This document shows, piece after piece, positions 42,414 through 51,317 of a stretch of 64,000 nt of DNA (its first letter is position 1; each line of letters starts with the position of its first letter). The position numbers were made by a program, and so were the translations under genes. Under the pieces are notes generated by a model, which had not been told where the DNA came from, did no database searches, and worked only from the letters and a program-made list of their open reading frames with translations. The DNA is from Bacillus sp. OV166 (GTDB lineage Bacteria; Bacillota; Bacilli; Bacillales; Cytobacillaceae): positions 5,651,001 to 5,715,000 of the forward strand of contig NZ_FXWM01000001.1 of NCBI RefSeq assembly GCF_900177675.1, given 5' to 3'.

Positions 42414-43700
42414 TTATAGTGGCACAATGCCCGATGGATTGATTGCCGCATGATATTGCCAACGCCCTTTGTATAGTTCAAAGTGTAAGTGCTGACCTCT
42501 GGAATCACCAGTGTTACCCATAACACCGATTTGTTGTCCTTTTTTCACGGTTGCACCTGCTCCCACCAAACTTCTTCTCATATGTGCGTAAACGGTGGTA
42601 TACGTTTGACCATTTATGTTATGCAAAATATAAACTACGTTGCCATAAGTTGTTGAGTAATGTGAAACATATACTTCCCCATCTGCAGCAGCGACTATTG
42701 GTACATTATCGCCCGGTTTTGCGATGTCAAAACCATAGTGGAATGATCCACCGCGACCCCCAAAGCCCGAAGTAATTACCCCAGGTGCTGGTCTTGTGAA
42801 GCTGCCACTTGAAACCTTTGGTGCAGATGATGATGCACTGCTTCCACTTGGTGCAGACGAAGAATCACTGCTTCCACCCTTAGATTGATTACTTTTAGCT
42901 TGAGCCGCTTCTCTTGCCTGACGCTCTCGCTCATTTTGGATTGACCTTTTAATGGCTGCCTCTTGAGCCGCAAGGATTTGCTCTCTCTCCTGCATATCCA
43001 GCATACCCTCATGAGCTTCTTCTTCCTGATCTTTCAGGCTAGCTAATAGTTTTTCTTTTTCTTTCTTTTGTGCACTTAATTGCTGGTTCATATTTTTTAA
43101 GTCTACAAGCATCTTCTGGAGGCTAGCAAGGTTCGTTTCTACTCTCGTTTGTTTCTCGAGAAGTTCCTTTTTGTCCGCCTCATGCTGTTCTAAAATATCC
43201 TGGTCCGCCTGTACGATGGTTGCTACTGCGTTGGCACGGTCAATGAAATCATTAAAGCTGGTGGATCCCATTAACACATCCAAATAACTAACCATTCCAC
43301 CATTCTCTTGGTAGCTGCGCGCCCGTTCCTTCAAAAGCACATTTCGCTTTTGAATTCGCTCCTTGATGATTTTTGTTTCAGCTTGGAGCTTAGCCACTTC
43401 GGCTTTCGTATTTTTGATCTTCTCAGTTTTATCATTTATTTTGTCAGTTGTATCATCAATCGCAAAGTCAAGACGTTTCTTTTCACTCTTAACATCTGCC
43501 TGCTGACTTTGTAATGTTTTAATCTTATCGTTTGCTGAATTTATATCTGCTTTTATATTGGAACGTTGGTCCTGAATTTTAGTTTGTTCACCTTTCAATC
43601 CGGAAATCGATTCGGCCTCTGTTTTAACTGTTACTCCGCCAAAAATTGTTCCCAGCCCGACCGTCGTTGCAACGGCAATAGTAATTACTGATTTCTTCAT
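42414..43700 (-). CDS. Secreted coiled-coil M23 (LytM) peptidoglycan endopeptidase, FtsEX-associated
   Basis: 428 aa. Signal peptide (cleavage near TEAES), long coiled coil (about 35-255), a Ser-rich linker (about 265-300), then an M23 domain with zinc-ligand motifs HYGFD, YAHM and HLHFE all present, so it should be catalytically active. In B. subtilis the FtsEX-controlled hydrolase at this locus is CwlO, which has an NlpC/P60 domain; here the same coiled-coil architecture carries M23, as in the EnvC-like group. Probably activated by FtsEX through the coiled coil for wall elongation. Gene lies 200 bp downstream of ftsX. Confidence 0.9.
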   Translation of the reverse strand: MKKSVITIAVATTVGLGTIFGGVTVKTEAESISGLKGEQTKIQDQRSNIKADINSANDKIKTLQSQQADVKSEKKRLDFAIDDTTDKINDKTEKIKNTKAEVAKLQAETKIIKERIQKRNVLLKERARSYQENGGMVSYLDVLMGSTSFNDFIDRANAVATIVQADQDILEQHEADKKELLEKQTRVETNLASLQKMLVDLKNMNQQLSAQKKEKEKLLASLKDQEEEAHEGMLDMQEREQILAAQEAAIKRSIQNERERQAREAAQAKSNQSKGGSSDSSSAPSGSSASSSAPKVSSGSFTRPAPGVITSGFGGRGGSFHYGFDIAKPGDNVPIVAAADGEVYVSHYSTTYGNVVYILHNINGQTYTTVYAHMRRSLVGAGATVKKGQQIGVMGNTGDSRGQHLHFELYKGRWQYHAAINPSGIVPL

Positions 43701-43838
43701 TTCCGATTTTTCCTCCCATTCTCTCTATGTACAGGTTAAATCGTTCTTTATCTTTGTGTGAACGAATATTGTTGTGTACGAAACTTTAGATGGTTCTCAT
43801 GCGTTTATTCTAGTAATCTGATCGTTCATAATAAATAA

Positions 43839-43863
43839 GGAAGGACATGAAGACTGCCCTTCC
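43839..43863 (-). terminator. Weak terminator after ftsX
   Basis: GGAAGG-loop-CCTTCC on the minus strand followed by TTATTTATT, about 45 bp after the ftsX stop. Confidence 0.5.
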
Positions 43864-43906
43864 TGATCTAATCAAATGCACTAAATGGGTGCTCTCACTT
43901 ATCTAG

Positions 43907-44800
43907 TTAAACCTTTAAGAATTTTCTTACGGACATCAAACTGCCCCAAACGCCGATTAATGCGCCCATTAAAATCAAAATGCCAGAAACCTGATAGACA
44001 AACGGATCAAACGGCAAGATTTTGATAAAAGTCCCCTCAAGCTTAGGGCCAATGTAATCATAGGCACGATAGTAGGCAATCGCAATCAGGATAATGGGCA
44101 GAATGGACCCAAGAAAACCAAGCCATAATCCTTCCAAAAAGAACGGCCAGCGAATAAACGTATTCGTTGCTCCTACTAATCTCATAATCTTAATTTCTCT
44201 CCGTCTTGCAATAATCGTAATTTTAATTGTATTAGAGATTAAGAAAATGGCTGTAAAGAATAAGCCGATGATTAAAACAACCCCGACGTTGCGGCTCGCT
44301 TTAATAAACTTAAATAACTTTTCAACCTTGCCCTGGCCATACTTTACCTTGGCAACAAAATTGGATTGTTTGATTTGATTCGCAACTTCCATCGTATCTG
44401 TTGGTTTTTTCGTTTTTACGATAAATACATCGTTTAAGGGATTATCTTGTTCAAAAAGTTTAAAGGACTTGCCTTCCTCACCAAGACTGCTTACTAAATT
44501 ATCTAGTTCATTCTTTTTAGAGGAGAATGTTACACTTTTCACTTCAGGCATTCTTTCAATCTCACTTTTTAAGGTTTGCTGATCTTTTGGGGTTGCAGCA
44601 ACATCGATGTGAACGCGAATTTGCACATCATCTTCAATGGTTTGTGCTACTCTGTTAAGATTCATCATAATAACGAAAAAGACACCAACTAAAATCAAGG
44701 TAACGGTAACAGCACTAACGGATGCAAAAGTCATCCAGCCATTTCTGCTTATATTTTTAAAACTATCTCGAGCGTGACGGCCAATTGTTCTAATTTTCAT
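43907..44800 (-). CDS. ftsX: FtsX, permease-like cell wall hydrolase activator
   Basis: 297 aa from ATG 44800, with AGAGGTG upstream. Four transmembrane helices: TM1 about 25-48, then a large extracellular domain that binds the hydrolase, and three C-terminal helices. With FtsE it transmits ATP hydrolysis across the membrane to peptidoglycan hydrolases. It overlaps ftsE by 11 bp. The motif NTIKITIIARRREIKIMRLVG is a typical cytoplasmic coupling segment (described in parts NTIKITI and RRREIKIMRLVG). Confidence 0.94.
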   Translation of the reverse strand: MKIRTIGRHARDSFKNISRNGWMTFASVSAVTVTLILVGVFFVIMMNLNRVAQTIEDDVQIRVHIDVAATPKDQQTLKSEIERMPEVKSVTFSSKKNELDNLVSSLGEEGKSFKLFEQDNPLNDVFIVKTKKPTDTMEVANQIKQSNFVAKVKYGQGKVEKLFKFIKASRNVGVVLIIGLFFTAIFLISNTIKITIIARRREIKIMRLVGATNTFIRWPFFLEGLWLGFLGSILPIILIAIAYYRAYDYIGPKLEGTFIKILPFDPFVYQVSGILILMGALIGVWGSLMSVRKFLKV

Positions 44801-45476
44801 AACCGTATTCACCTCTTTCATCATCACGTACTATTTTTCCACCCTCAATGGCAATAACACGATGCTGCAATGTATTAACAATCTCGCGGTTATGTGTTGC
44901 CATAACAATCGTGGTTCCTCGTGCATTAATTTCTTCAAAAATTTTCATGATTTCCCATGATGTTTCCGGGTCAAGGTTTCCAGTAGGCTCATCCGCAATG
45001 ACCACTTTCGGTGAATTGACAATAGAGCGGGCAATAGAAACACGCTGTTGCTCACCACCAGAAAGCTCAGTTGGCAGCATTTTTATCTTATGCTTTAAAT
45101 TTACAAGATCGAGAACTTCCATCACTCTTTTTTTTATGACTTTCGGCTGCGCTTCAATAACCTCTAAGGCAAAAGCTACATTTTCATAGACTGTTAACCG
45201 TGGTAACAGCTTGAAATCCTGAAAGACAACGCCAAGATTCCGACGGAAAATGGGTACCTTTTTCATCTTTAATTTTGCGAGGTTGACACCATTCATTGTG
45301 ATGGTCCCTGAAGTAGGAACTTCCTCACGATACATCATTTTAATGAATGTCGATTTTCCAGCACCACTTGGTCCGACAACATAGACAAATTCGCCCTGGT
45401 TTATCCGGACGTCTATCCCATTTATGGCAGAAACCCCATTCGGGTACTTTTTATATACATCTTGTAGTTCTATCAT
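44790..45476 (-). CDS. ftsE: FtsE, ATPase of the FtsEX complex
   Basis: 228 aa from ATG 45476, 7 nt after AAAGGTGA; a GTG 9 nt earlier overlaps that site. Walker A GPSGAGKST, Q-loop VFQDFKLLP, signature LSGGEQQR, Walker B VVIADEPTGNLDPE, switch His MATHN. The length equals B. subtilis FtsE. Upstream neighbour cccB is separated by a terminator at 45682. Confidence 0.96.
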   Translation of the reverse strand: MIELQDVYKKYPNGVSAINGIDVRINQGEFVYVVGPSGAGKSTFIKMMYREEVPTSGTITMNGVNLAKLKMKKVPIFRRNLGVVFQDFKLLPRLTVYENVAFALEVIEAQPKVIKKRVMEVLDLVNLKHKIKMLPTELSGGEQQRVSIARSIVNSPKVVIADEPTGNLDPETSWEIMKIFEEINARGTTIVMATHNREIVNTLQHRVIAIEGGKIVRDDERGEYGYEN

Positions 45477-45681
45477 TTTTATCACCTTTATTTAAAGACT
45501 TCTCGAATTGTGATTCGACAATAATCTTTATTTATTTGCAAAATGGACTAGGATAACAAAAAATATGTGCATAATTTCGCATAATCCTATTATAACATCA
45601 TAAATTGCTAAAAAAAGCGGTAAAAATATTACAGTTTCTTTTCAAAGAATTACAAAACCCGACAAAGTTTGCGTTATGGGC

Positions 45682-45720
45682 AAAAAAAAACGCTCTATCT
45701 TTTCAAATAGAACGTTTTTG
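45682..45720 (-). terminator. Terminator between cccB and ftsE
   Basis: On the minus strand AACGTTCTAT-loop-ATAGAGCGTT followed by nine T, 7 bp after the cccB stop. Confidence 0.85.
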
Positions 45721-45726
45721 TAACCT

Positions 45727-46071
45727 TTATTTTTTAGCTGCTAGCCATTCAGCAACTTGGTTCGCGTCATCGCCGGTAACTACGTTTGCCGGCATTTGAC
45801 CTTTACCATTTTTTAATATACCTAAAATTTCGTCCTTAGAGTACTTTGAGCCAACCTTTGTTAAGTTTGGTCCCATACCACCCGTAAGATCGCCCCCATG
45901 ACAGCCAGAACATTTTTGATCGAAAATCTTTGCTCCGGCATCACTGGTAACAGTGTCCGTTCCCTTGTCCGTTCCCTTGTCCGTTCCCTTGTCGTTATTG
46001 CCGCCTCCGCAGGCTGCAAGTCCCATAACTAATGCTGTTCCCATTAACAATGTAAGTAGCTTTTTCTTCAT
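45727..46071 (-). CDS. cccB: Cytochrome c551 lipoprotein CccB
   Basis: 114 aa. Lipobox MGLAACGG gives a membrane-anchored lipoprotein; a linker with three DKGT repeats precedes a single-heme domain with CSGCH and the distal ligand Met in GQMPAN. Small electron carrier on the outer membrane face feeding cytochrome c oxidase. B. subtilis has the same gene next to ftsE. It is the only monoheme cytochrome in this window and could link to the multiheme cluster, which is speculation. Confidence 0.93.
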   Translation of the reverse strand: MKKKLLTLLMGTALVMGLAACGGGNNDKGTDKGTDKGTDTVTSDAGAKIFDQKCSGCHGGDLTGGMGPNLTKVGSKYSKDEILGILKNGKGQMPANVVTGDDANQVAEWLAAKK

Positions 46072-46123
46072 TACCTGTACCCCCTTCTGAAAATATTACC
46101 ATCAATGCACTATTATACCAATC

Positions 46124-46990
46124 CTATGCCCGTTTGAAACCCTCTCCCAACACTTCTGCGGCATCCATAACGACCACAAACGCAGATGGATCAAGGGCTT
46201 TGACCAATTGTTTCAATTTTGTGAACTCCGTTTGGTCGACAACACACATCAGAACTGGCCGTTCATGGTCCGTAAATCCACCATATGCTGATAGTTTTGT
46301 CACACCACGGTCAATTTTATTCAAAATTCCTGCACGAACTTCTTCTTGTTTACTTGTAATGATCATTGCCATTTTTGATCTTCCAAAGCCAACCTGAACA
46401 AGGTCAATCGTTTTGCTAGTCACATAAAGGGCTATCAATGCATACAATCCCTTTTCGATATCAAACACGATGGCAGCAGTGAGCACGATTAATCCATCGA
46501 TTAGGACGACACAACGGCCCAGTGTAAAACCTGTATATTTATTAATAATCTGCGCGGCGAGGTCGGTCCCGCCGGTGGATGCCTTTCCCCTAAAAACAAT
46601 CCCCAAACCGAGCCCTACGCCAATTCCCCCAAACAAAGCCCCGAGTAGAGCATCATTTGTCCATGGCTCTAAATTTTTGGTAAAAAAAACAATGAACGGT
46701 AAAAAAATCGTTCCCACTAGCGTTTTGACGCCAAATTGCTTCCCTAAAAACACGATACCAGCAATGAACAAGGGTATATTAAATGCCCACTGTACATAGG
46801 CTGGTTCCCAGCCCAAGACCGTTTTTAGAATCGTACTGATGCCGCTAACTCCACCAGAAGCCACTTGGTTCGGTAGTAGAAAAACGTTAAATGCCAGACC
46901 AATAATCGCCGCCCCAATCAGAACAAATAGATAATCTATCGCCATTCTCATTTTTGGATAGGTTAGTGTAAGATTACTTAAAATATTCAT
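46124..46990 (-). CDS. yvjA: YvjA, YitT/DUF161-DUF2179 family membrane protein
   Basis: 288 aa. Five to six helices in the YitT domain (residues about 15-200, with ASGGVSGISTIL and FRGKASTGGTDLAAQII motifs) followed by the cytoplasmic DUF2179 domain (LSAYGGFTDHERPVLMCVV). Function unknown. Its position between prfB and cccB is the same as in B. subtilis. Confidence 0.88.
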   Translation of the reverse strand: MNILSNLTLTYPKMRMAIDYLFVLIGAAIIGLAFNVFLLPNQVASGGVSGISTILKTVLGWEPAYVQWAFNIPLFIAGIVFLGKQFGVKTLVGTIFLPFIVFFTKNLEPWTNDALLGALFGGIGVGLGLGIVFRGKASTGGTDLAAQIINKYTGFTLGRCVVLIDGLIVLTAAIVFDIEKGLYALIALYVTSKTIDLVQVGFGRSKMAMIITSKQEEVRAGILNKIDRGVTKLSAYGGFTDHERPVLMCVVDQTEFTKLKQLVKALDPSAFVVVMDAAEVLGEGFKRA

Positions 46991-47200
46991 AAATCTATTC
47001 TCCTCAAAAAATTGATTCTTCAGTTATAATTTCTATCAACCGAGAGTGAGTATAGCACGGGCAAATTTTGGTGTAAATGGCATTAAGTTGACGTGTTAAA
47101 GGGTTAAAATTTTTATTAGTATTTGCTAATAACGGGGTTTTGATAAGGAATTTATGATTGAATACGCTGTCATTTGTTTTGCTAAAACATTATCAATAAA

Positions 47201-47209
47201 TGTTATAAT
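47201..47209 (+). promoter_or_regulatory. Extended -10 element upstream of the coiled-coil gene
   Basis: TG-T-TATAAT lies 24 bp before the ATG at 47233. No convincing -35 is seen, which an extended -10 can tolerate. Confidence 0.5.
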
Positions 47210-47232
47210 ATGTTGAAAAGGAGGGGTACCCG

Positions 47233-47673
47233 ATGGAGCAGTTGTTACGACAAATGATGGAACAAATGAATCAACAGTTTGATAAAATTGATCAACGCTT
47301 TACCGTAATTGATAAGCGATTTGATGCCATGGATGACCGGTTCGATAAAATTGAACTTAGACTTGATGCTATGGATGAACGTTTCGATAAAATTGAACTT
47401 AGGTTAGACACCATGGATCAGCGATTTAATGCTATGGATCAACGTTTTGATGCTATGGATCAACGTTTTAATGCTATGGATCAGCGTTTTGATGCTATGG
47501 ATAATGAATTCATTGGTGTGAAACAACGGTTAGATAAAGTAGAAGCAAGTATTCACTCACTCGAGGATACGGTTAAAAATAATGCCACGGAATTTAGGAG
47601 TTATTTCAGACACATCGATAACAAATTGGAACATCATGATAAAATGTTTAAAATGCTTTCTGCAGAAGTGTAG
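47233..47673 (+). CDS. Heptad-repeat coiled-coil protein of unknown function
   Basis: 146 aa from ATG 47233 with AAAGGAGGGG 6 nt upstream. Residues about 15-95 are made of eleven or so 7-residue units of the type MDQRFDA/MDDRFDK/IELRLDA, a regular coiled coil. The DNA of units in 47410-47500 is nearly identical every 21 bp, so copy number may vary between strains. The C-terminal 45 residues are a non-repeated helix with His residues. No signal peptide or membrane helix. The only plus-strand gene between 38.3 and 49.3 kb. Confidence 0.75.
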   Translation: MEQLLRQMMEQMNQQFDKIDQRFTVIDKRFDAMDDRFDKIELRLDAMDERFDKIELRLDTMDQRFNAMDQRFDAMDQRFNAMDQRFDAMDNEFIGVKQRLDKVEASIHSLEDTVKNNATEFRSYFRHIDNKLEHHDKMFKMLSAEV

Positions 47674-47747
47674 ATTCAAAATTTTAGGTAAATCCACTTA
47701 AACCACAAAGTAACGATCACACAACCCCACCATGATCGGCAAATATC

Positions 47748-47786
47748 CCAAAAAATAAGCCTTTGCCGAATGGGTCAGCAAAGGCT
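47748..47786 (-). terminator. Terminator after prfB
   Basis: AGCCTTTGC-loop-GCAAAGGCT followed by TTATTTTTT on the minus strand, 40 bp beyond the prfB stop. Confidence 0.8.
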
Positions 47787-47827
47787 TGATACATTTATTT
47801 CAAATACTTGTTTAAAAAATTCCCGTG

Positions 47828-48929
47828 TTACGAAATCCTTGACCTTAGATACGCATCAATAAACTGATCCAAATCCCCGTCCATCACAGCTTGAACATTT
47901 CCGCTCTCGGCACTGGTCCGGTGGTCTTTCACCATCGAATACGGATGGAAGACGTAAGAACGGATTTGACTTCCCCAGCCGATCTCCTTCTGTTCGCCAC
48001 GAATTTCCAGAAGCTCTTGTTCTTGTCGCTCAATTTCCAATTGATATAACTTAGATTTCAGCATTTTCATTGCCGCATCACGGTTTTTAATCTGCGAGCG
48101 CTCTGATTGGCAGGTGACGACAACATTCGTTGGCACGTGGGTAATCCGGACGGCGGAATCCGTGGTGTTGATATGCTGTCCACCCGCTCCAGTCGCACGA
48201 TACGTATCAATTTTTAAATCTTCTGTCCGAACTTCTATTTGAATGTCATCATTTAACTCAGGCATCACTTCACAGGAAACGAACGAAGTATGGCGACGGC
48301 CTGAGGAATCAAATGGGGAAATCCTTACCAGACGGTGAACCCCTTTTTCCGCCTTCAGGTAGCCATAGGCATTATGACCTTTGATCGCAAGCGTAACACT
48401 CTTAATCCCAGCTTCATCCCCAGGCAAGTAATCGAGTGTCTCGACCTTAAAGCCCTTTTTCTCAGCCCAACGGGTATACATCCGCAAGAGCATCGAGCCC
48501 CAGTCCTGTGATTCTGTTCCGCCAGCACCTGGGTGAAGCTCCAAAATCGCATTATTTTTATCATACTCCTCACTCAAGAGAAGCTGCAGTTCAAATTGAC
48601 TCAAGCGCCCTGTAAGCTGCCCGAGCTCATCTTCCAACTCGGTCCGCAATTCTTCATCATTTTCTTCTTTGACAAGCTCATAAGTTAATTCCAAATTTTC
48701 AAAGCTCTCATTAAGCTTGTAAAATTCATGGACCTGGTCCTTCAAACCGTTTGCTTCACTAATGACGGTCTGAGCTGCTTGCTGATCATTCCAAAAGTCA
48801 GGATGCAGCATCTCATCATCTAGCTCAGCAATTCTCGCTTCCTTATTTTCAAGGTCAAAGAGACCCCCTAAAGTCCGCTAATTTCTTAGCTGTTCTTTCA
48901 AGTTCATTACGAATTTCTGCTAATTCCAT
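47828..48929 (-). CDS. prfB: Peptide chain release factor 2 with programmed +1 frameshift
   Basis: 366 aa after a +1 shift. Zero-frame translation starts at ATG 48929 and reaches CTT-TGA at 48860-48855 (codon 25 is UGA). An internal Shine-Dalgarno-like AGGGGG lies just before, the classic prfB frameshift signal; skipping one U at 48857 gives LDLENKEAR and the full protein to 47828. The GGQ motif is in ATGAGGQHINTTDS (peptidyl-tRNA hydrolysis). RF2 reads UGA and UAA, so low RF2 favours the frameshift. The adjacent gene in B. subtilis is secA, which is not beside it here. Confidence 0.97.
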
Positions 48930-49189
48930 TTTCTTCACCTCTATAAAAATTAAAAATATGACCTGTATTGTATTTTATACCGAAAATCAATTGTCAGTTC
49001 CTTAACCATTATAGCGTGATAACCGTATAAAATTCAAAGTTTGGTCTTAAAAAAGCACAAACCTGTTGTTAAGGAATGATCGAAAAATCTTTATTTGGAT
49101 CATCCAAGACATAAAATATCATTTCAATCAAATTTCATTAGTATTTTTATATTTCTGACTGTCAAAAATGTTACTATTAAATTAAGTGG

Positions 49190-49210
49190 AAAGTGGATGA
49201 AATCCACTTT
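49190..49210 (+). other. Perfect 9-bp hairpin upstream of the SEC-C protein gene
   Basis: AAAGTGGAT-GAA-ATCCACTTT lies 109 bp upstream of the TTG start. It could be a regulatory hairpin in the leader. The remaining 48930-49189 region is AT-rich; I see no other gene. Confidence 0.45.
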
Positions 49211-49318
49211 ATTTCAGCTATTTTATACATAATTCACCTTTTAATATGAATGAACATACTACATCATGCAATTAGTGCGCTGGATAAATAAATAGGGTAA
49301 TCAAAGGAGCGGAATGAG

Positions 49319-51277
49319 TTGGAGAAAATAAACCGGAATGGTCCTTGTCCATGCGGAAGTGGGAAAAAGTATAAAAAGTGCTGCGGGGCTAATGAAGCCG
49401 TATCGATTACCGATATGATTGATAGTGAAATCGACGTCCTGCAAAAGCATATCCTCCATTATGTTTACTATCACTTCGGGCCAGAAATACAAGAGGATTT
49501 CGAAGTCCTTGAAGAAATGATTGAAATCGATAATGAACAGGAACGAGAATTTTATGAGTTGATTCATGCCATTTGGTTTACTCTTTTTGAGGGATTAGAT
49601 GATGGGGAAACCATTATCGAGAAGTTTATTGCGGCTGAGATTGGGAAAATTAAACGGCCTAAATTAAGAAAGATTTTACAAACATGGACGGAAGCTCGAA
49701 CGATTGCTGGAAAAGTCCTTGCCGTTGAGAATAATAGAGTAACGGTGGAGGACGGCTTTACCTCTGAAGAATTTGAAGCAATCATTGCGAATGTGCCTAT
49801 CACGGTTGAAGAAGGTTCCTTCTTCGTAGGAATCTTGGTTCCCTATGACCAAAATTATGTCTTCTTTCCATCTCCCTTTGATTTACCAGACCTAAAACCT
49901 GAAGATGCTTTTTCATACATTGAGGATAGCAGTATCGAAGCAGATTACGACTCACCCCAGGAATACTTGACTGACTTTTTCCTGGAGGTTTTGAGCGAAC
50001 TTCCGATGGTCGGCAGTTTTTTGGAAATCGATGAAATGGATTGGCCGGCACCAATCTATAAAGAAGTCGCCGAAATCTTTAAGCAACAGTTGGAATCTCT
50101 TGATGTACCAGCATCCATAGTCGACACGGGGGTTATTCTCTGGCTGAGTTTTTGCCAGAAAAGGCAAAAGCGAATCCAAAATCCGAATCTGTATGTTGCC
50201 GCCCTCCATTACCTAGTGTCAACGATTGCACCGTTGGAAAAAACGTATACGCAAAAGGAGCTCGCCAAGCTGTATAGTGTTTCTACTGGATCTGTTTCCT
50301 CCATATTCACAGAGTTGGAAACGGTATTACATCCGGAAATTGCCGAGTTGATTGGAATGGTCTATGGGGTAGATGAAGCGCCGCTACTGCCGCCTTTTGA
50401 AAAGGCACCTGTTATTGATTTCCCAAGAAAAAGCGCGCCCGCGGCTGAAGAATCAAGGAAAGCAGAAGCGATTCGGGATTCATCTGTTCAAACACTGACA
50501 CTTGTCGATACTTCATCTAAAAAAACTAAAAGCCCAGTTCGTAAAGTTTCAAAGCGGGATGAAGAGCGGGCTAGAAATTTAATTTACGACGCCTATCAAT
50601 CGGACGGCCAGCAGCGTTATAAGCTGGCAGAAGAAGCAATAACGCTGAACCCTAATTGTTCGGATGCCTATGTCATCCTTGCTGAAAAAACAAAAAGTCT
50701 TGAAGAAGCCATCTTGCTCTATGAAAGAGGCATCCAGGCGGGCGAACGAGAACTTGGTAAAGCGTTTTTCAAGGAGAACAAAGGGTACTTCTGGGGGTTA
50801 ATTGAAACAAGACCCTTCATGCGTGCGAAACTACATTACGCAGAGGCCTTGTCTCTGATCGGAAAAATAAACGAGGCCATCCTCCAATATGAAGAATTGC
50901 TAGAACTCAATCCAATGGATAACCAAGGCGTTCGTTACTCGTTGTTTGTAGCCTACCTAGATGCGGGAGACACTAAGAAAGCTAGTGACTTGCTCTACCA
51001 ATATGAAGAGGAGTCAGCCCAAACTTCATACAATAAGTTGTTGCTTGAGATCCAAGAAAGAGGCTTTACTGCGAAGGCCGCGAAACTGCTGAAGGAAGCA
51101 AAAAAAGATAATAAGTATGTGATTAGCTATTTATCAGGCAAAAAACGCCTGCCCGCCTATCCACCTGACTATTACGGGTTTGGTGATGAAAATGAAGCAA
51201 TTGTTTATGCAGATATGCATTTGCATTTATGGAAGAAGATTGATGGGTTAAAAGAGTGGTTGAAAAGCGTTAAGTAA
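49319..51277 (+). CDS. SEC-C-motif, TPR-containing protein of unknown function
   Basis: 652 aa. Start TTG 49319, 9 nt after AAAGGAG; a closer ATG is out of frame and stops at once. The N-terminus is a SEC-C zinc motif (GPCPCGSGKKYKKCCG), normally found at the C-terminus of SecA or as a stand-alone tag. The middle has a possible helix-turn-helix (KELAKLYSVSTGSVSSIF), and the last 250 residues have TPR repeats resembling ST7-like proteins (ending PPDYYGFGDENEAI). No signal peptide. The role is unknown; zinc-dependent protein or nucleic-acid binding is inferred. Confidence 0.7.
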   Translation: MEKINRNGPCPCGSGKKYKKCCGANEAVSITDMIDSEIDVLQKHILHYVYYHFGPEIQEDFEVLEEMIEIDNEQEREFYELIHAIWFTLFEGLDDGETIIEKFIAAEIGKIKRPKLRKILQTWTEARTIAGKVLAVENNRVTVEDGFTSEEFEAIIANVPITVEEGSFFVGILVPYDQNYVFFPSPFDLPDLKPEDAFSYIEDSSIEADYDSPQEYLTDFFLEVLSELPMVGSFLEIDEMDWPAPIYKEVAEIFKQQLESLDVPASIVDTGVILWLSFCQKRQKRIQNPNLYVAALHYLVSTIAPLEKTYTQKELAKLYSVSTGSVSSIFTELETVLHPEIAELIGMVYGVDEAPLLPPFEKAPVIDFPRKSAPAAEESRKAEAIRDSSVQTLTLVDTSSKKTKSPVRKVSKRDEERARNLIYDAYQSDGQQRYKLAEEAITLNPNCSDAYVILAEKTKSLEEAILLYERGIQAGERELGKAFFKENKGYFWGLIETRPFMRAKLHYAEALSLIGKINEAILQYEELLELNPMDNQGVRYSLFVAYLDAGDTKKASDLLYQYEEESAQTSYNKLLLEIQERGFTAKAAKLLKEAKKDNKYVISYLSGKKRLPAYPPDYYGFGDENEAIVYADMHLHLWKKIDGLKEWLKSVK

Positions 51278-51283
51278 AATAGA

Positions 51284-51317
51284 AAAAACGAGCGGAGAGG
51301 CCCCCGCTCGTTTTTTA
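51284..51317. terminator. Bidirectional terminator at the convergent junction
   Basis: AAAAACGAGCGG-loop-CCGCTCGTTTTTT ends both the plus-strand SEC-C gene and the minus-strand cytochrome gene. Confidence 0.9.

Noticed and set aside
47828..48811. prfB as a 327-residue gene starting downstream of the frameshift
   Set aside because: The first 24 codons, internal Shine-Dalgarno and CTT-TGA-C are all present at 48855-48929, so full-length RF2 by frameshift is much more likely.
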